From positions 62,001-126,000 of the forward strand of contig CAZZNE010000005.1 of NCBI GenBank assembly GCA_964655525.1: 64,000 bases of DNA, given 5' to 3'. This document shows, piece by piece, positions 35,430-45,431 of this stretch (the first letter of the stretch is position 1; the number at the start of each line of letters is the position of its first letter). Position numbers and translations under genes: made by a program. Source of the DNA: DLAJ01 sp964655525. GTDB lineage: Bacteria; Bacillota; Clostridia; Lachnospirales; Lachnospiraceae. The notes beneath the pieces were generated by a model. It was not told the origin of the DNA. It did not search any database and saw nothing but the letters and a program-made list of their open reading frames with translations.

Positions 35430-37481
35430 ATGAAAGCGCTGTATAAACGGCTGTCGGGAGACATCTTTATTGCCATTTATGTATTGGCGGCGTTTATTAT
35501 GTTGATCATTCCGCTGCCGATCGCGCTTTTGGATGTGCTGCTCGCTTTTGATATGTCTCTTGCGTTCACGATCATGTTTTCGTGTATGCTGACAAAGGAA
35601 GTGCTGGATATGGCTTTTTATCCGACCATCCTTTTGTTTACGACCATATTTCGTATCGCCTTAAACGTCTCCTCCACACGTTTGATCCTCTCCAAGGGAG
35701 ACGCCGGTAATGTCATTGATACGTTCGGCCAGTTCGTCGGCGGAGGCGATCTCGTCATCGGTGTGATCGTGTTCATTATTTTGATCATTGTCCAGTTCAT
35801 GGTAATCAATAAAGGTTCCGAGCGTGTCGCTGAAGTAACGGCGAGATTTACGCTCGATGCGATGCCCGGTAAGCAGATGGCGATCGACGCGGACTTGAAT
35901 ACGGGCGCGATCGATGATGAGGAGGCAAAACGCAGACGTGATAAGATTCAGGCGGAGTCCACGTTCTTCGGTAACATGGACGGTGCCGTAAAGTACGTTA
36001 AGGGAGATGCGACGGCAGGTCTGCTCATCACGGCAGTCAACATCATCGGCGGTATCGCGATGGGCGTTCTGCGTATGGGGCTGACGTTTGGCGAGGCGGC
36101 GGATAAATATCTGATCCTGACGATCGGAGACGGCCTCGTCAGCCAGATTCCGTCCCTGCTCATATCGCTTTCCACCGGTATTCTTGTCACGAAGGGCTCT
36201 AAGGAGGCGGAGTTCGGAACGGAGATTCTCCATGAGCTGTTCAGTCTGCCGCGCGTGCTTTACATTGTCGGTGCGGTTATGTGCCTGCTTGGTATTGCAA
36301 CACCGTTAAATCCGGTACTCTTTATTTTGATCGGCGCAATCTTTTTCACTGCGGCAACGCTTATGAACCGCACCATCCGCACGGCGGAGATCGAGTCGAG
36401 TGTGGATACGGAGGAGCAGGAAGCGGAAGAGATTAGGCAGCCGGAAAATGTAAACTCGCTCTTGTCCGTCGATCCGATTGAATTGGAGTTCGGTTATGGA
36501 ATCATTCCGCTTGCAGATGTGAACCAGGGCGGCGACCTCTTAGACCGCGTCGTTATGATCCGGCGTCAGATTGCGATGGAGCTTGGTACGATCGTGCCGA
36601 TCATCCGTCTACGCGATAACATTCAGTTGAATCCGAACCAGTATATTGTCAAGATCAAGGGGATACAGGTGTCGGAGGGTGAGATTTTATTTGACCATTA
36701 TATGGCAATGAATCCGGGCTTTGTCAAGGAGGAGATCACGGGTATCCCGACGTTTGAGCCGTCCTTCCATCTGCCGGCGATCTGGATCACGGAAAATCAG
36801 CGCGAACGCGCAGAGAGCCTTGGCTATACAGTCGTAGATCCGCCGTCCATTATTGCGACACATTTGACCGAGCTGATCAGACGGCATATTGCCGAGTTGT
36901 TGACGAGACAGGATGTACAGAATCTGATTAACAACTTAAAGGAGTCGAATCCGTCCGTTGTCGAGGAGCTTGTGCCGAAGCTGCTTGGCTTAGGTGAAGT
37001 ACAGAAGGTATTGCAGAATCTCTTAAAAGAGGGCGTATCCATCCGTGATCTTTTAACAATCTTCGAGACGCTTGCGGATTATGCAACGTCAACGCGCGAT
37101 ACGGATATTTTGACCGAGTATGTGCGTCAGGCGTTGAAGCGGGCGATTTCAAGCCGCTTCTTCCCTGCGAATGAGACGACGAGCGTGGTGACGCTCGATC
37201 CGAAATTGGAGCAGGAGATCATGGGAAGCGTCAAGCAGACAGAGCAGGGGGCTTATCTGAATCTTGACCCTGAAAAGACGAAGCAGATTATGGCGTCCGT
37301 TGAGAAGGAGACAGGCAAGCTTGAGAATCTAGGCAAGAATCCGATCGTCATTACGTCGCCGATCGTGAGGGCGTATTTTAAGCGGCTGACAGAAGATTAT
37401 TTCAGGGATTTGATCGTCGTGTCATACAATGAAGTGGAATCGAATGTGGAATTACAGTCAGTGGGGATGGTGACAGCATAA
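35430..37481 (+). CDS. flhA: Flagellar export gate protein FlhA
   Basis: The 683 residues match FlhA in full. About eight membrane helices lie in the first 330 residues. The conserved F-H-I-P-E-P-like cytoplasmic loop region shows A-R-F-T-L-D-A-M-P-G-K-Q-M-A-I-D-A-D. A C-terminal cytosolic domain forms the nonameric docking ring for chaperone-substrate complexes. AAAGGAGG precedes the ATG. FlhA follows flhB, as in most Firmicutes. Confidence 0.98.
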   Translation: MKALYKRLSGDIFIAIYVLAAFIMLIIPLPIALLDVLLAFDMSLAFTIMFSCMLTKEVLDMAFYPTILLFTTIFRIALNVSSTRLILSKGDAGNVIDTFGQFVGGGDLVIGVIVFIILIIVQFMVINKGSERVAEVTARFTLDAMPGKQMAIDADLNTGAIDDEEAKRRRDKIQAESTFFGNMDGAVKYVKGDATAGLLITAVNIIGGIAMGVLRMGLTFGEAADKYLILTIGDGLVSQIPSLLISLSTGILVTKGSKEAEFGTEILHELFSLPRVLYIVGAVMCLLGIATPLNPVLFILIGAIFFTAATLMNRTIRTAEIESSVDTEEQEAEEIRQPENVNSLLSVDPIELEFGYGIIPLADVNQGGDLLDRVVMIRRQIAMELGTIVPIIRLRDNIQLNPNQYIVKIKGIQVSEGEILFDHYMAMNPGFVKEEITGIPTFEPSFHLPAIWITENQRERAESLGYTVVDPPSIIATHLTELIRRHIAELLTRQDVQNLINNLKESNPSVVEELVPKLLGLGEVQKVLQNLLKEGVSIRDLLTIFETLADYATSTRDTDILTEYVRQALKRAISSRFFPANETTSVVTLDPKLEQEIMGSVKQTEQGAYLNLDPEKTKQIMASVEKETGKLENLGKNPIVITSPIVRAYFKRLTEDYFRDLIVVSYNEVESNVELQSVGMVTA

Positions 37482-37482
37482 G

Positions 37483-38877
37483 ATGATTATTAAAAAATAT
37501 CTTGCGGATACGGAAGCCGAGGCAGTAGATGCGGCAAAAAAAGAATTAGGGCCGGGCGTTGTGGTCATGAATATCCGAAGCGTGAAGCATAAGGGTATCA
37601 TGCGTTTTTTCAAAAATCCGATGAAAGAGGTCACAGTGGCGCTTGAGGAGGACTCCGAGCGGTTTTCTTCCGCAGTCAAAGACATTGCGCGCGTTGTTTC
37701 GGAACAGAATGCACAACAGGAGACATGGAAAACGGAAGAGAGAGAGATTCCGGCAGGAACAGGAGCGTCAGCACGGACAGCCGTGAGCGCAGGCACGCAG
37801 CCGACGTCTGCGTTGGGAAGCGGCGCGCAGGGAACGGCAGGAACGGGCGTACAGACGACAGGTTTCATAGGGACGGGCGAAAGGGCGCGCGGAAAGAGCG
37901 CTGCGAAAGAAACGGCAGGCGGCCGGCACATCTTAGAGCAGGCAGTATCCGAGAGCAATGTTTTGGAGAATAAGCTGGATTCTCTGCAAAGTCTGCTGGA
38001 AGAGACGCTGGTGAAGACGGATGACAAGGGCGCTTCCCTTTCAAGCGAGGATGAGGAACCGTCCGAGGCGGAAAACTTCTTAAGACTGTTATACAATACG
38101 ATGGTAGATAATGAAGTGGATGAGCATTATGCCAACCAGATCATAGATACGCTGGACGTCAAAGAGACACAGGATACGCCGATCGATTATTATTTGGCGA
38201 GCATTTACCAGAAGATGGTGTTAAAGTTTGGCAAGACGACGAGGATCACGGAAGCAAAGAAGCGTCCGAAAGTCGTATATTTTATCGGTCCGACCGGCGT
38301 TGGAAAGACAACGACGATCGCAAAAATTGCTTCACGTTTCTGCGTGGAACAAAAGAAAAAACTTGCTCTTTTGACAACAGACACCTACCGGATCGTGGCA
38401 GCGGAGCAGTTGAAGACGTATGCGGATATTTTGGAGGTTCCTATCCGTGTCATCTATTCGGTTGAGGAGATGGAACATGCGTTTTCCGATTTTAGGGATT
38501 ACGATTATATTTTAGTGGATACGGCGGGACATTCCCATTATAATGAGGAGCAGAGGCAGGTAATCGGGCAGTTTATCCATGCCGCGGACGATAAGGTGGA
38601 GAGAGAAGTGTACCTTGTGATGAGCGCGACGACGAAATACCGGGATATGATCAGCATTGCCGATGCATATTCCGAGGTGACGGAGTATAAACTTATTTTT
38701 ACGAAATTGGATGAAACGACGGCACTGGGAAATCTGTTTAATCTGCGTATGCGCACGAATGCGGAGATGTCCTATGTGACAACGGGTCAGAATGTACCGG
38801 AAGATATTGAGCCGTTTAATCCACAGGTAGTAGTGAAACAGCTTCTGGGGGGAAGCAGGCAGGAAATAAAGGGGTAA
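37483..38877 (+). CDS. flhF: Flagellar placement GTPase FlhF
   Basis: FlhF is an SRP-type GTPase that sets flagellar position and number. The 464 residues have an N-terminal B domain, a variable Ala/Gly/Thr-rich basic linker (about 80-150), and the NG domain. P-loop G-P-T-G-V-G-K-T lies at about 268-275, followed by D-T-Y-R-I-V-A-A-E-Q-L-K-T-Y and the D-T-A-G-H motif. It begins 1 base after the flhA stop and precedes flhG, its regulator. Confidence 0.96.
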   Translation: MIIKKYLADTEAEAVDAAKKELGPGVVVMNIRSVKHKGIMRFFKNPMKEVTVALEEDSERFSSAVKDIARVVSEQNAQQETWKTEEREIPAGTGASARTAVSAGTQPTSALGSGAQGTAGTGVQTTGFIGTGERARGKSAAKETAGGRHILEQAVSESNVLENKLDSLQSLLEETLVKTDDKGASLSSEDEEPSEAENFLRLLYNTMVDNEVDEHYANQIIDTLDVKETQDTPIDYYLASIYQKMVLKFGKTTRITEAKKRPKVVYFIGPTGVGKTTTIAKIASRFCVEQKKKLALLTTDTYRIVAAEQLKTYADILEVPIRVIYSVEEMEHAFSDFRDYDYILVDTAGHSHYNEEQRQVIGQFIHAADDKVEREVYLVMSATTKYRDMISIADAYSEVTEYKLIFTKLDETTALGNLFNLRMRTNAEMSYVTTGQNVPEDIEPFNPQVVVKQLLGGSRQEIKG

Positions 38878-38880
38878 AAG

Positions 38881-39759
38881 ATGGATCAGGCTGAAAAGTT
38901 ACGAAGTATCATCAAAGCGAATCAGATCAACCGTCCGCTTGCGCGCGTCATTGCCGTGACGAGCGGGAAGGGCGGAGTCGGAAAATCCAATACGGCGATC
39001 AATCTGGCGATTCAGTTTCGCCGTATGGAGAAGCGCGTTATTATATTGGATGCCGATTTCGGACTGGCCAATATTGAAATCATGTTTGGTGCGGTCCCGA
39101 AATATAATCTGTATGACCTGATCTATCAGGGAAAGAGTATCCGCGACATTATCACATGGGGACCGATGGATGTGGGATTTATCTCAGGCGGATCGGGCAT
39201 TGCGGGGATGTCGAACTTAGACCGTGAATATCTCAACTATATCATACAGAATCTTTCGGAGCTTGATACGCTGACAGATGTGATCATTGTGGATACGGGT
39301 GCGGGAATTTCGGACGCCGTACTGGAATTTTTGGTTTCAAGCGGAGAGATCTTGTTGATCACGACGCCCGAACCGACGTCCATCACGGATTCGTATTCTC
39401 TGTTAAAAGCGTTAAACCGCCATTCCCGTTTCAAAATGGATAATACGCAGGTGAAGGTCATCGCAAACCGCGTGGACAACGAGGAGGACGGAACGGATCT
39501 GTTCTTAAAGCTCAATGCGGTCGTCACGAAATACTTAAAGATTCCAATCACATATTTAGGTGCCGTTCCGCGCGATGAGCAGCTTGCCAAGGCGGTCATG
39601 CAGCAAAGTCCGATCTCCATGCAGAATCCGAATGCGAAATCGGCAAAGGCGTATGAGGAGATCGCCATGAAGCTGATGGACAAGGAGGTCAGTACGAGCG
39701 TACCGAAAAGAGGAATGGCAGCATTTTTTTCGCATATTCTTGCGGGAAGAAAAAAATAA
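38881..39759 (+). CDS. flhG: Flagellar number regulator FlhG (MinD/ParA ATPase)
   Basis: The 292-residue product is a MinD-like ATPase. The deviant Walker A G-K-G-G-V-G-K-S is at about 29-36, D-A-D-F-G-L-A-N follows, and the Walker B region has I-V-D-T-G-A-G. A C-terminal basic amphipathic stretch (A-A-F-F-S-H-I-L-A-G-R-K-K) probably targets the membrane. FlhG activates FlhF GTP hydrolysis and limits flagellar number. The N-terminal peptide with D-Q-A-E-K-L-R matches the FlhF-activating helix. AAAGGGG is the ribosome site. Confidence 0.95.
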   Translation: MDQAEKLRSIIKANQINRPLARVIAVTSGKGGVGKSNTAINLAIQFRRMEKRVIILDADFGLANIEIMFGAVPKYNLYDLIYQGKSIRDIITWGPMDVGFISGGSGIAGMSNLDREYLNYIIQNLSELDTLTDVIIVDTGAGISDAVLEFLVSSGEILLITTPEPTSITDSYSLLKALNRHSRFKMDNTQVKVIANRVDNEEDGTDLFLKLNAVVTKYLKIPITYLGAVPRDEQLAKAVMQQSPISMQNPNAKSAKAYEEIAMKLMDKEVSTSVPKRGMAAFFSHILAGRKK

Positions 39760-39795
39760 GAGCGTTGGAAAAAGAATAAGATAAGGAGAGATATC

Positions 39796-40518
39796 ATGCT
39801 ATCAAGTTATATTGTACCGGGTCAGAAAGTAGAGCTGCATGCTACAGCGGAAAACAGGGATGTGAAGGATAAGAAGAAAATGTATTTAAGCCGCGTGTAT
39901 GAAGTGCTCTCCGATGACAGGATCGAGATTACGATGCCGATGGAGCAGACGAAGCTCATTCTGCTTCCGGTCGATGGGGAGTATGAGGTGTTCTTTTACA
40001 CGCAGAGCGGGCTTTATCAGTGTATCTGCCGCATCATTGACCGTTATAAGAGCAATAATGTGTACATATTGGCGATCGAGCTGGTGAGCAACCTGCGAAA
40101 ATACCAGAGAAGAGAATATTACCGGTTCAGCTGCGCATTGGATATGAGCGCGCGTGTGTTGGAGGAGGAGGAGGTTGAGGCGCTTGATGAGCGGCGGGGG
40201 TATCTTGTTCCGGGACTTCCGCTAAAGCACAGCATCATTGTGGACATCAGCGGCGGCGGGCTTCGGTTCGTGGCAAATCAGAAATACGATGAAGGATCGC
40301 TGATCTATTGTAAGTATTTTCTCACAGTCAACGGAATGAATAAGGAATATAATCTGGTCGGGAAAATCCTGCATGTCAGTGAGATAGAAAAGCAGAAGGG
40401 AAATTTTGAACACCGCGTTCAGTATATCAATATCGACTCAGCGGAGAGGGAAGAGATCATACGTTACATCTTTGAGGAGGAGCGCAAAAACTTAAGGCGT
40501 GATCAGAAAAAAGAATAA
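39796..40518 (+). CDS. ycgR: YcgR-like c-di-GMP-binding flagellar brake protein
   Basis: The 240-residue protein has an N-terminal YcgR/YpfA-type beta domain and a PilZ domain. Both c-di-GMP signature parts are present: R-E-Y-Y-R at about 106-110 and D-I-S-G-G-G at about 150-155. PilZ proteins of this type bind the motor or stator when c-di-GMP is high and slow rotation. It sits in the operon between flhG and cheB. AAGGAGAG precedes the ATG. Binding residues are complete, so it should be active. Confidence 0.9.
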   Translation: MLSSYIVPGQKVELHATAENRDVKDKKKMYLSRVYEVLSDDRIEITMPMEQTKLILLPVDGEYEVFFYTQSGLYQCICRIIDRYKSNNVYILAIELVSNLRKYQRREYYRFSCALDMSARVLEEEEVEALDERRGYLVPGLPLKHSIIVDISGGGLRFVANQKYDEGSLIYCKYFLTVNGMNKEYNLVGKILHVSEIEKQKGNFEHRVQYINIDSAEREEIIRYIFEEERKNLRRDQKKE

Positions 40519-40544
40519 TTTTTTTGGAATGGTGGGATGGTATT

Positions 40545-41624
40545 ATGTCGGACAAAAAAAATATTTTGGTAGTTGATGACTCTGCACTCATGAGAAGCGT
40601 TCTTTGTGATATAATCAATTCTGATGAACGATTCCGTGTGACGGACAGAGCCATTCACGGTGCTGATGCATTGGATTTACTCTCAAGAAAACAGTACGAT
40701 GCGGTCGTGCTGGATGTGAATATGCCAAAGATGACGGGCGTGGAGTTGTTACGCGAATTGCAGGTCCGTAAGATCGCGGCACGCATTATGATGGCGAGCA
40801 CGGATACCCGTGACGGGGCGCAGATTACGCTGGACTGTTTGGAGCTTGGTGCACTGGATTTTGTACATAAGCCGGACAAAGCGTCGGATGCGCGGGATGT
40901 CGACTTCCGCAGACAGTTTTTGGATACACTGTATGCCGTATCACAGTCTGCCATTCCTTCTTACACCAAAAGTCTCAGCATCAGGGAGATGAAGGAGACA
41001 AAGAAGGTCGTTGAGTTGGTCGGGAAACATGGGGCAAAAGTGAGCGGCAGGCAGATTGTCGCGATCGCAAGCTCAACAGGCGGGCCGAAAGCACTCCAGA
41101 GTGTGATTCCGCAGCTGCCGGGTAATTTAAGGGCGCCGGTTGTTTTGGTGCAGCATATGCCGGTAGGTTTCACTAAGTCCTTGGCGGAGAGGCTGGATAA
41201 TATGAGCGAGCTTCATGTCAGAGAAGCGGAGGAAGGCGACACAGTTCAGGCGGGTAACGTCTACATCGCACGCGGCGGTGTGCACCTGAATCTTGTAGAG
41301 CAGGGCGGAGTATGCCGGGTACATTACACAAGCGAGCCGCCGAGAGAAGGCGTCAGACCGTGTGCGAATTATATGTACGAGTCATTGCGGGACTGCAGCT
41401 ACGAACGGGTCACCTGTGTAGTCATGACCGGAATGGGAGCGGACGGAACAAAAGGAATCACAGCATTACATGAGGCAAAGAATATCCATGTGATCGCGCA
41501 GGAAGAGTCTACCTGTGCGGTATATGGTATGCCTAAGAGTATCGTTAATACGGGTCTCACGGATCAGATTGTTCCGCTTGAGGATATTGCCCGTGAGATT
41601 ATCATGAACGTGGGGGTAAAATGA
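40545..41624 (+). CDS. cheB: Chemotaxis methylesterase CheB
   Basis: From ATG 40545 the product is 359 residues. It has a receiver domain with Asp57 in V-V-L-D-V-N-M-P-K, a linker, and the methylesterase domain. The catalytic triad is visible as Ser in A-S-S-T-G-G-P (about 176), His in Q-H-M-P-V-G (about 204) and Asp in G-M-G-A-D-G. CheB removes methyl groups from chemoreceptors and may deamidate them. It is 1 base before cheA. The matching cheR is not in the window. Confidence 0.96.
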   Translation: MSDKKNILVVDDSALMRSVLCDIINSDERFRVTDRAIHGADALDLLSRKQYDAVVLDVNMPKMTGVELLRELQVRKIAARIMMASTDTRDGAQITLDCLELGALDFVHKPDKASDARDVDFRRQFLDTLYAVSQSAIPSYTKSLSIREMKETKKVVELVGKHGAKVSGRQIVAIASSTGGPKALQSVIPQLPGNLRAPVVLVQHMPVGFTKSLAERLDNMSELHVREAEEGDTVQAGNVYIARGGVHLNLVEQGGVCRVHYTSEPPREGVRPCANYMYESLRDCSYERVTCVVMTGMGADGTKGITALHEAKNIHVIAQEESTCAVYGMPKSIVNTGLTDQIVPLEDIAREIIMNVGVK

Positions 41625-41625
41625 G

Positions 41626-43698
41626 ATGGATGTAAGCCAATATCTTGAAATCTTCATTGACGAGACAAAGGAGCATCTCCAAAGTCTGAACACGCAGATT
41701 TTGGAGCTGGAACAGGATCCGGAAAATGAAAATACGATCAACGAGATCTTCCGTGCTGCGCATTCCTTAAAGGGAATGGCGGGGACGATGGGGTACAAAC
41801 GGATGCAGACGCTGACGCATGACATGGAGAATGTTTTTTCCGAAGTGCGCAACGGAGCGATCAAAGTCAGTAGCGAGATGATCGATATCCTGTTTCAATG
41901 TCTGGATGCGCTGGATGAGTATCTTACCAATATTCAGCAGAGCGCGGATGAGGGAACCAATGAGAATGAAGCGCTCATCAAGGCGTTGAACGAGCAGATG
42001 GGCTCAAAGGGCGCCGCGGCAAAGCCGGCGGAGAAGAAAGAACAGAGCACAGAGTCAGAAGAAACGTCAGATGAGGCGAAAAAGTGGCTGGAGATCAAGC
42101 TGGATGACGCACAGAAATCCGTGATCGGCAGAGCAGCCTCGCAGGGACAGAATGTGTACGGCGTGAATGTCACGGTACATGAAACCTGTCTTTTAAAGGC
42201 GGCACGCGCGTTTCTGGTATTTAAGGCAATTGAGAAATACGGAGAAATTATTGTATCGAATCCGAGCGCGCAGGATATTGAAGATGAAAAATTTGATCTG
42301 GAGTTTAGCCTTATCATTGTTTCCGCGAGTGAGCTTGCTCCAATTCTGGAAGCGATCAAGAATGTGTCCGAGATTGACAATGCCGTCGGAGAGAAGATGG
42401 ATGCGTCCGAATACATAACCGAGGAGCCGAAGCAGCAGGAGACAGCGGTTGCTGAGGCCGGCGGTCAGGTGGCTGTGGCGGAGCAGGCCAAGCCTGAGGC
42501 GGCGAAAACAAAAGAGAAAAAACAGGGCGCCGTGTCTAAGCCTGTCGTGAACCGTACGGTCCGCGTTGATATTGAAAAGCTAGATGTTTTGATGAATCTG
42601 GTCAGCGAGCTGATCATTGCCAAAAATTCCCTTGTATCCGTGTCGGGTACAGAAGGGACGATGGATACGAGCTTTAATGAGCAGATCGAATACTTGGAGA
42701 GCGTTACGACCAACCTGCATGAGTCTGTTATGAAAGTGCGCATGGTGCCGATCGAGAGCGTTGTCAATAAGTTCCCGCGAATGATTCGTGACCTGTCAAA
42801 GAAGCTTGACAAGAAAATGGAATTGTATATGACTGGTGAGGAGACCGAGTTAGACCGTACCGTGGTTGATGAGATCGGAGATCCGTTGATGCATCTTCTG
42901 CGCAATTCCGCGGATCATGGTTTGGAGTCCGCAGAGATCCGCAGACAGAGAGGAAAGAGCGAAATTGGGTCCATTTTCCTGAATGCTTATCAGGACGGTA
43001 ATAACGTCGTGATCGAGGTCGGTGATGACGGTAACGGTATTGATACCGAGGCAGTCAAAGCAAAAGCGATCGAGCGTGGTGTCATTACGCCGGAGCAGGC
43101 GGAGAACATGACGGAGAAGGACATTGTTGATCTTCTGTTTAATGCGGGCTTCTCTACGGCAAAGGTCGTGTCCGATGTATCGGGCAGAGGCGTCGGATTG
43201 GACGTTGTAAAATCCAAGATTGAGTCCTTAAGCGGTGAGGTTGAGGTAAAAACAAAGCTGGGAGAAGGAAGCACCTTTATCATCCGTCTGCCGCTCACGC
43301 TTGCGATTATTCAGGCGCTGATGGTTGTTGTCGGCGGAGAGAAATATGCGATCTCGCTTGGCTCCATCCAGACATTGGAGGATGTTCCGGTTTCCGACAT
43401 CAAGCTCGTGCAGTCTAAGGAAGTCATCAATCTTCGTGAGAATGTCATTCCGCTGATCCGCATCAATGAAATGCTGGATATAGAATCATCCAAAGGGCCG
43501 GATGAGAATCTGATGGTTGTCATTGTGAAGAAAGGTGATAAGCTGGCGGGACTGGTTGTTGATGACTTGATCGGTCAACAAGAGATCGTTATTAAATCTC
43601 TCGGAAAATATATTAATAAATGCAAGATCATCAGCGGTGCGACGATTCTCGGCGACGGTGAGGTTGCCCTGATTCTTGATACGAATGCAATGCTGTAA
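41626..43698 (+). CDS. cheA: Chemotaxis histidine kinase CheA
   Basis: The 690 residues show all five CheA modules. P1 has the phosphorylated His46 in A-A-H-S-L-K-G-M-A-G. P2 is an alpha/beta domain (about 155-260). A Glu/Ala/Lys linker precedes the P3 dimer helices. The P4 kinase domain has H-L-L-R-N-S-A-D-H-G-L-E, D-D-G-N-G-I-D and G-R-G-V-G-L-D-V-V. P5 is CheW-like. It phosphorylates CheY and CheB in response to receptors. Confidence 0.98.
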   Translation: MDVSQYLEIFIDETKEHLQSLNTQILELEQDPENENTINEIFRAAHSLKGMAGTMGYKRMQTLTHDMENVFSEVRNGAIKVSSEMIDILFQCLDALDEYLTNIQQSADEGTNENEALIKALNEQMGSKGAAAKPAEKKEQSTESEETSDEAKKWLEIKLDDAQKSVIGRAASQGQNVYGVNVTVHETCLLKAARAFLVFKAIEKYGEIIVSNPSAQDIEDEKFDLEFSLIIVSASELAPILEAIKNVSEIDNAVGEKMDASEYITEEPKQQETAVAEAGGQVAVAEQAKPEAAKTKEKKQGAVSKPVVNRTVRVDIEKLDVLMNLVSELIIAKNSLVSVSGTEGTMDTSFNEQIEYLESVTTNLHESVMKVRMVPIESVVNKFPRMIRDLSKKLDKKMELYMTGEETELDRTVVDEIGDPLMHLLRNSADHGLESAEIRRQRGKSEIGSIFLNAYQDGNNVVIEVGDDGNGIDTEAVKAKAIERGVITPEQAENMTEKDIVDLLFNAGFSTAKVVSDVSGRGVGLDVVKSKIESLSGEVEVKTKLGEGSTFIIRLPLTLAIIQALMVVVGGEKYAISLGSIQTLEDVPVSDIKLVQSKEVINLRENVIPLIRINEMLDIESSKGPDENLMVVIVKKGDKLAGLVVDDLIGQQEIVIKSLGKYINKCKIISGATILGDGEVALILDTNAML

Positions 43699-43718
43699 GC
43701 GGAATGGAGGCGATAGGA

Positions 43719-44183
43719 ATGGAGGAGTTAAGAGAAAAAGACGCGTTTGATACAGCGCAATATATCGTTATTCGTCTTGGCGATGAAAAATACGGAATCG
43801 ACATCCGGTATGTCGATAATATACTGCGGATGTCGCAGATTACACGTGTGCCGAAGGTGGCGGCGTATTTTAAGGGTGTGCTCAATCTGCGCGGCGAGGT
43901 TGTTCCGGTCATGAGTGTCCGTGTAAAAATGGGACTGGAAGAGGTTGAAGATACAAAGGATACACGTATCATCATTTTGAAGGCGGAAGGCATTGAGAAA
44001 ATCGGCATTATCGTGGATGAGGTAAAGGAAGTCGTTACGCTGGAGAGCACACAGGTTGACAGAGTGGCGTATGATTCTAAAGAAGAAAAGAGCGCATTTG
44101 TCACAGCAGTCGGGAAATGCAGCGATGATGACCTGATCTCATTGTTGGACATTCATGCCGTGCTTGCAGAGCAGGGTGTGTGA
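43719..44183 (+). CDS. cheW: Chemotaxis adaptor CheW
   Basis: I use ATG 43719 because GGAGG at 43706 lies 8 bases upstream; the in-frame ATG at 43704 is just before that site. The 154 residues form an SH3-like double barrel with Y-I-V-I-R-L-G-D-E-K-Y-G-I-D-I, V-P-K-V-A-A-Y-F-K-G-V-L-N-L-R-G and I-G-I-I-V-D-E-V-K-E-V. CheW couples CheA to receptors. It lies 20 bases after cheA. Confidence 0.96.
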   Translation: MEELREKDAFDTAQYIVIRLGDEKYGIDIRYVDNILRMSQITRVPKVAAYFKGVLNLRGEVVPVMSVRVKMGLEEVEDTKDTRIIILKAEGIEKIGIIVDEVKEVVTLESTQVDRVAYDSKEEKSAFVTAVGKCSDDDLISLLDIHAVLAEQGV

Positions 44184-44244
44184 TCGGCTGAAAAAAGATA
44201 CCTGATGTGAGGCGGGGCAGCGACGAAAGGAATGGATAAAAGAT

Positions 44245-44865
44245 ATGTCGGATAAATTAGATCTTCATGCGATGTCGAGTCAATATGTCGATGTCCTGAA
44301 GGAATTAGGAAACATCGGTGCCGGAAACGCGATGACCGCGCTGGCGCAGATGTTGCAATGTAAAGTGGATATGCGAGTGCCTCTTGTCAGACTGCTGGAG
44401 TTTTCCGAAATCGGCGAGGTAATGGGCGGCGAAGAACAGATTATGGCAGGTATTTATTTGGCGGTGGACGGAGATATTACCGGAAGCATTATGTTCCTAT
44501 TGGAAAAGGATTCCGCAAGGCATCTCGTCGAAAAGCTGATGGGGATGCCTGCGTCCGAGGATGGTAATTTTTCGGAAATGGAAATATCGGCACTGCAGGA
44601 GATCGGAAACATCATCACCGGTTCTTACCTCAATTCTCTTTCGGCAATGACCGGATTAAAGATCATGCCGTCCATACCGGCTCTGAGTATTGATATGGCG
44701 GGGGCTATTTTGAGTGTTCCCGCAATCGAGTTCGGATTGATCGGCGACAATATTCTGATGATTGAGACACAATTCAGCGATGATCGGAATATCGAAGGAT
44801 ATTTTATTTTGGTGCCGGACTTAGAATCCTATGACAAGATTCTGTCCTCGCTTGGCTTACGCTGA
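44245..44865 (+). CDS. cheC: CheY-P phosphatase CheC
   Basis: The 206-residue protein has two CheC phosphatase motifs, D-V-L-K-E-L-G-N and S-A-L-Q-E-I-G-N, each followed about 22 residues later by Pro. Both catalytic Glu and Asn pairs are intact. CheC dephosphorylates CheY-P and is stimulated by CheD, which is the next gene. Together with FliY it gives this cell two CheY-P phosphatases. Confidence 0.95.
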   Translation: MSDKLDLHAMSSQYVDVLKELGNIGAGNAMTALAQMLQCKVDMRVPLVRLLEFSEIGEVMGGEEQIMAGIYLAVDGDITGSIMFLLEKDSARHLVEKLMGMPASEDGNFSEMEISALQEIGNIITGSYLNSLSAMTGLKIMPSIPALSIDMAGAILSVPAIEFGLIGDNILMIETQFSDDRNIEGYFILVPDLESYDKILSSLGLR

Positions 44866-44945
44866 TCATGCCGGAGGACAAAAAAGAAGGAACAAGACGC
44901 GATTAACGCGTATAAACACGGATAGGGAAAGAAGCATGATAAGCT

Positions 44946-45431
44946 ATGAGTGAAATTATTAAAGTCGGTATGGCGGATCTTAATATATGTAAAAGTCCGA
45001 ACGGGATCACGACACTCGGCTTAGGCTCTTGTGTTGGTATTGCAATAAGAGATCCCCTTACCAAGATCGGCGGTCTGGCACATGTAATGCTGCCGGACAG
45101 TACTGTGATCGCAAACAATTCGAATAAACCGAAGTTTGCTGATACAGGGATTGAGATGCTCGTGGATCTGATCGTGAAGGCGGGTGCGAACAGGGCAAGG
45201 CTTGTGGCAAAAATTGCAGGCGGTGCGCAGATGTTCGGATTTCAGAATAAAAACGATCTTGTGCGCGTCGGAGAGCGTAATGTGGAAGCATCCAAAAAAA
45301 AGCTTGCGGAACTCAGAATTCCGATCTTGGCGGAGGATACAGGATTAAATTACGGACGGACAGTGATTTTTTATCCTGAAACGGGTGACTATATTATACG
45401 TGCGGTAGGAAAAGATGAAAAAACAATCTGA
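44946..45431 (+). CDS. cheD: Chemoreceptor glutamine deamidase CheD
   Basis: CheD converts receptor glutamines to glutamate and binds CheC. The 161 residues contain the catalytic Cys29 in L-G-L-G-S-C-V-G-I and His46 in G-G-L-A-H-V-M-L-P, with Thr a few residues before the Cys, matching the known triad. It lies 80 bases after cheC and overlaps the next gene by 17 bases. The ribosome site is weak. Confidence 0.95.
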   Translation: MSEIIKVGMADLNICKSPNGITTLGLGSCVGIAIRDPLTKIGGLAHVMLPDSTVIANNSNKPKFADTGIEMLVDLIVKAGANRARLVAKIAGGAQMFGFQNKNDLVRVGERNVEASKKKLAELRIPILAEDTGLNYGRTVIFYPETGDYIIRAVGKDEKTI

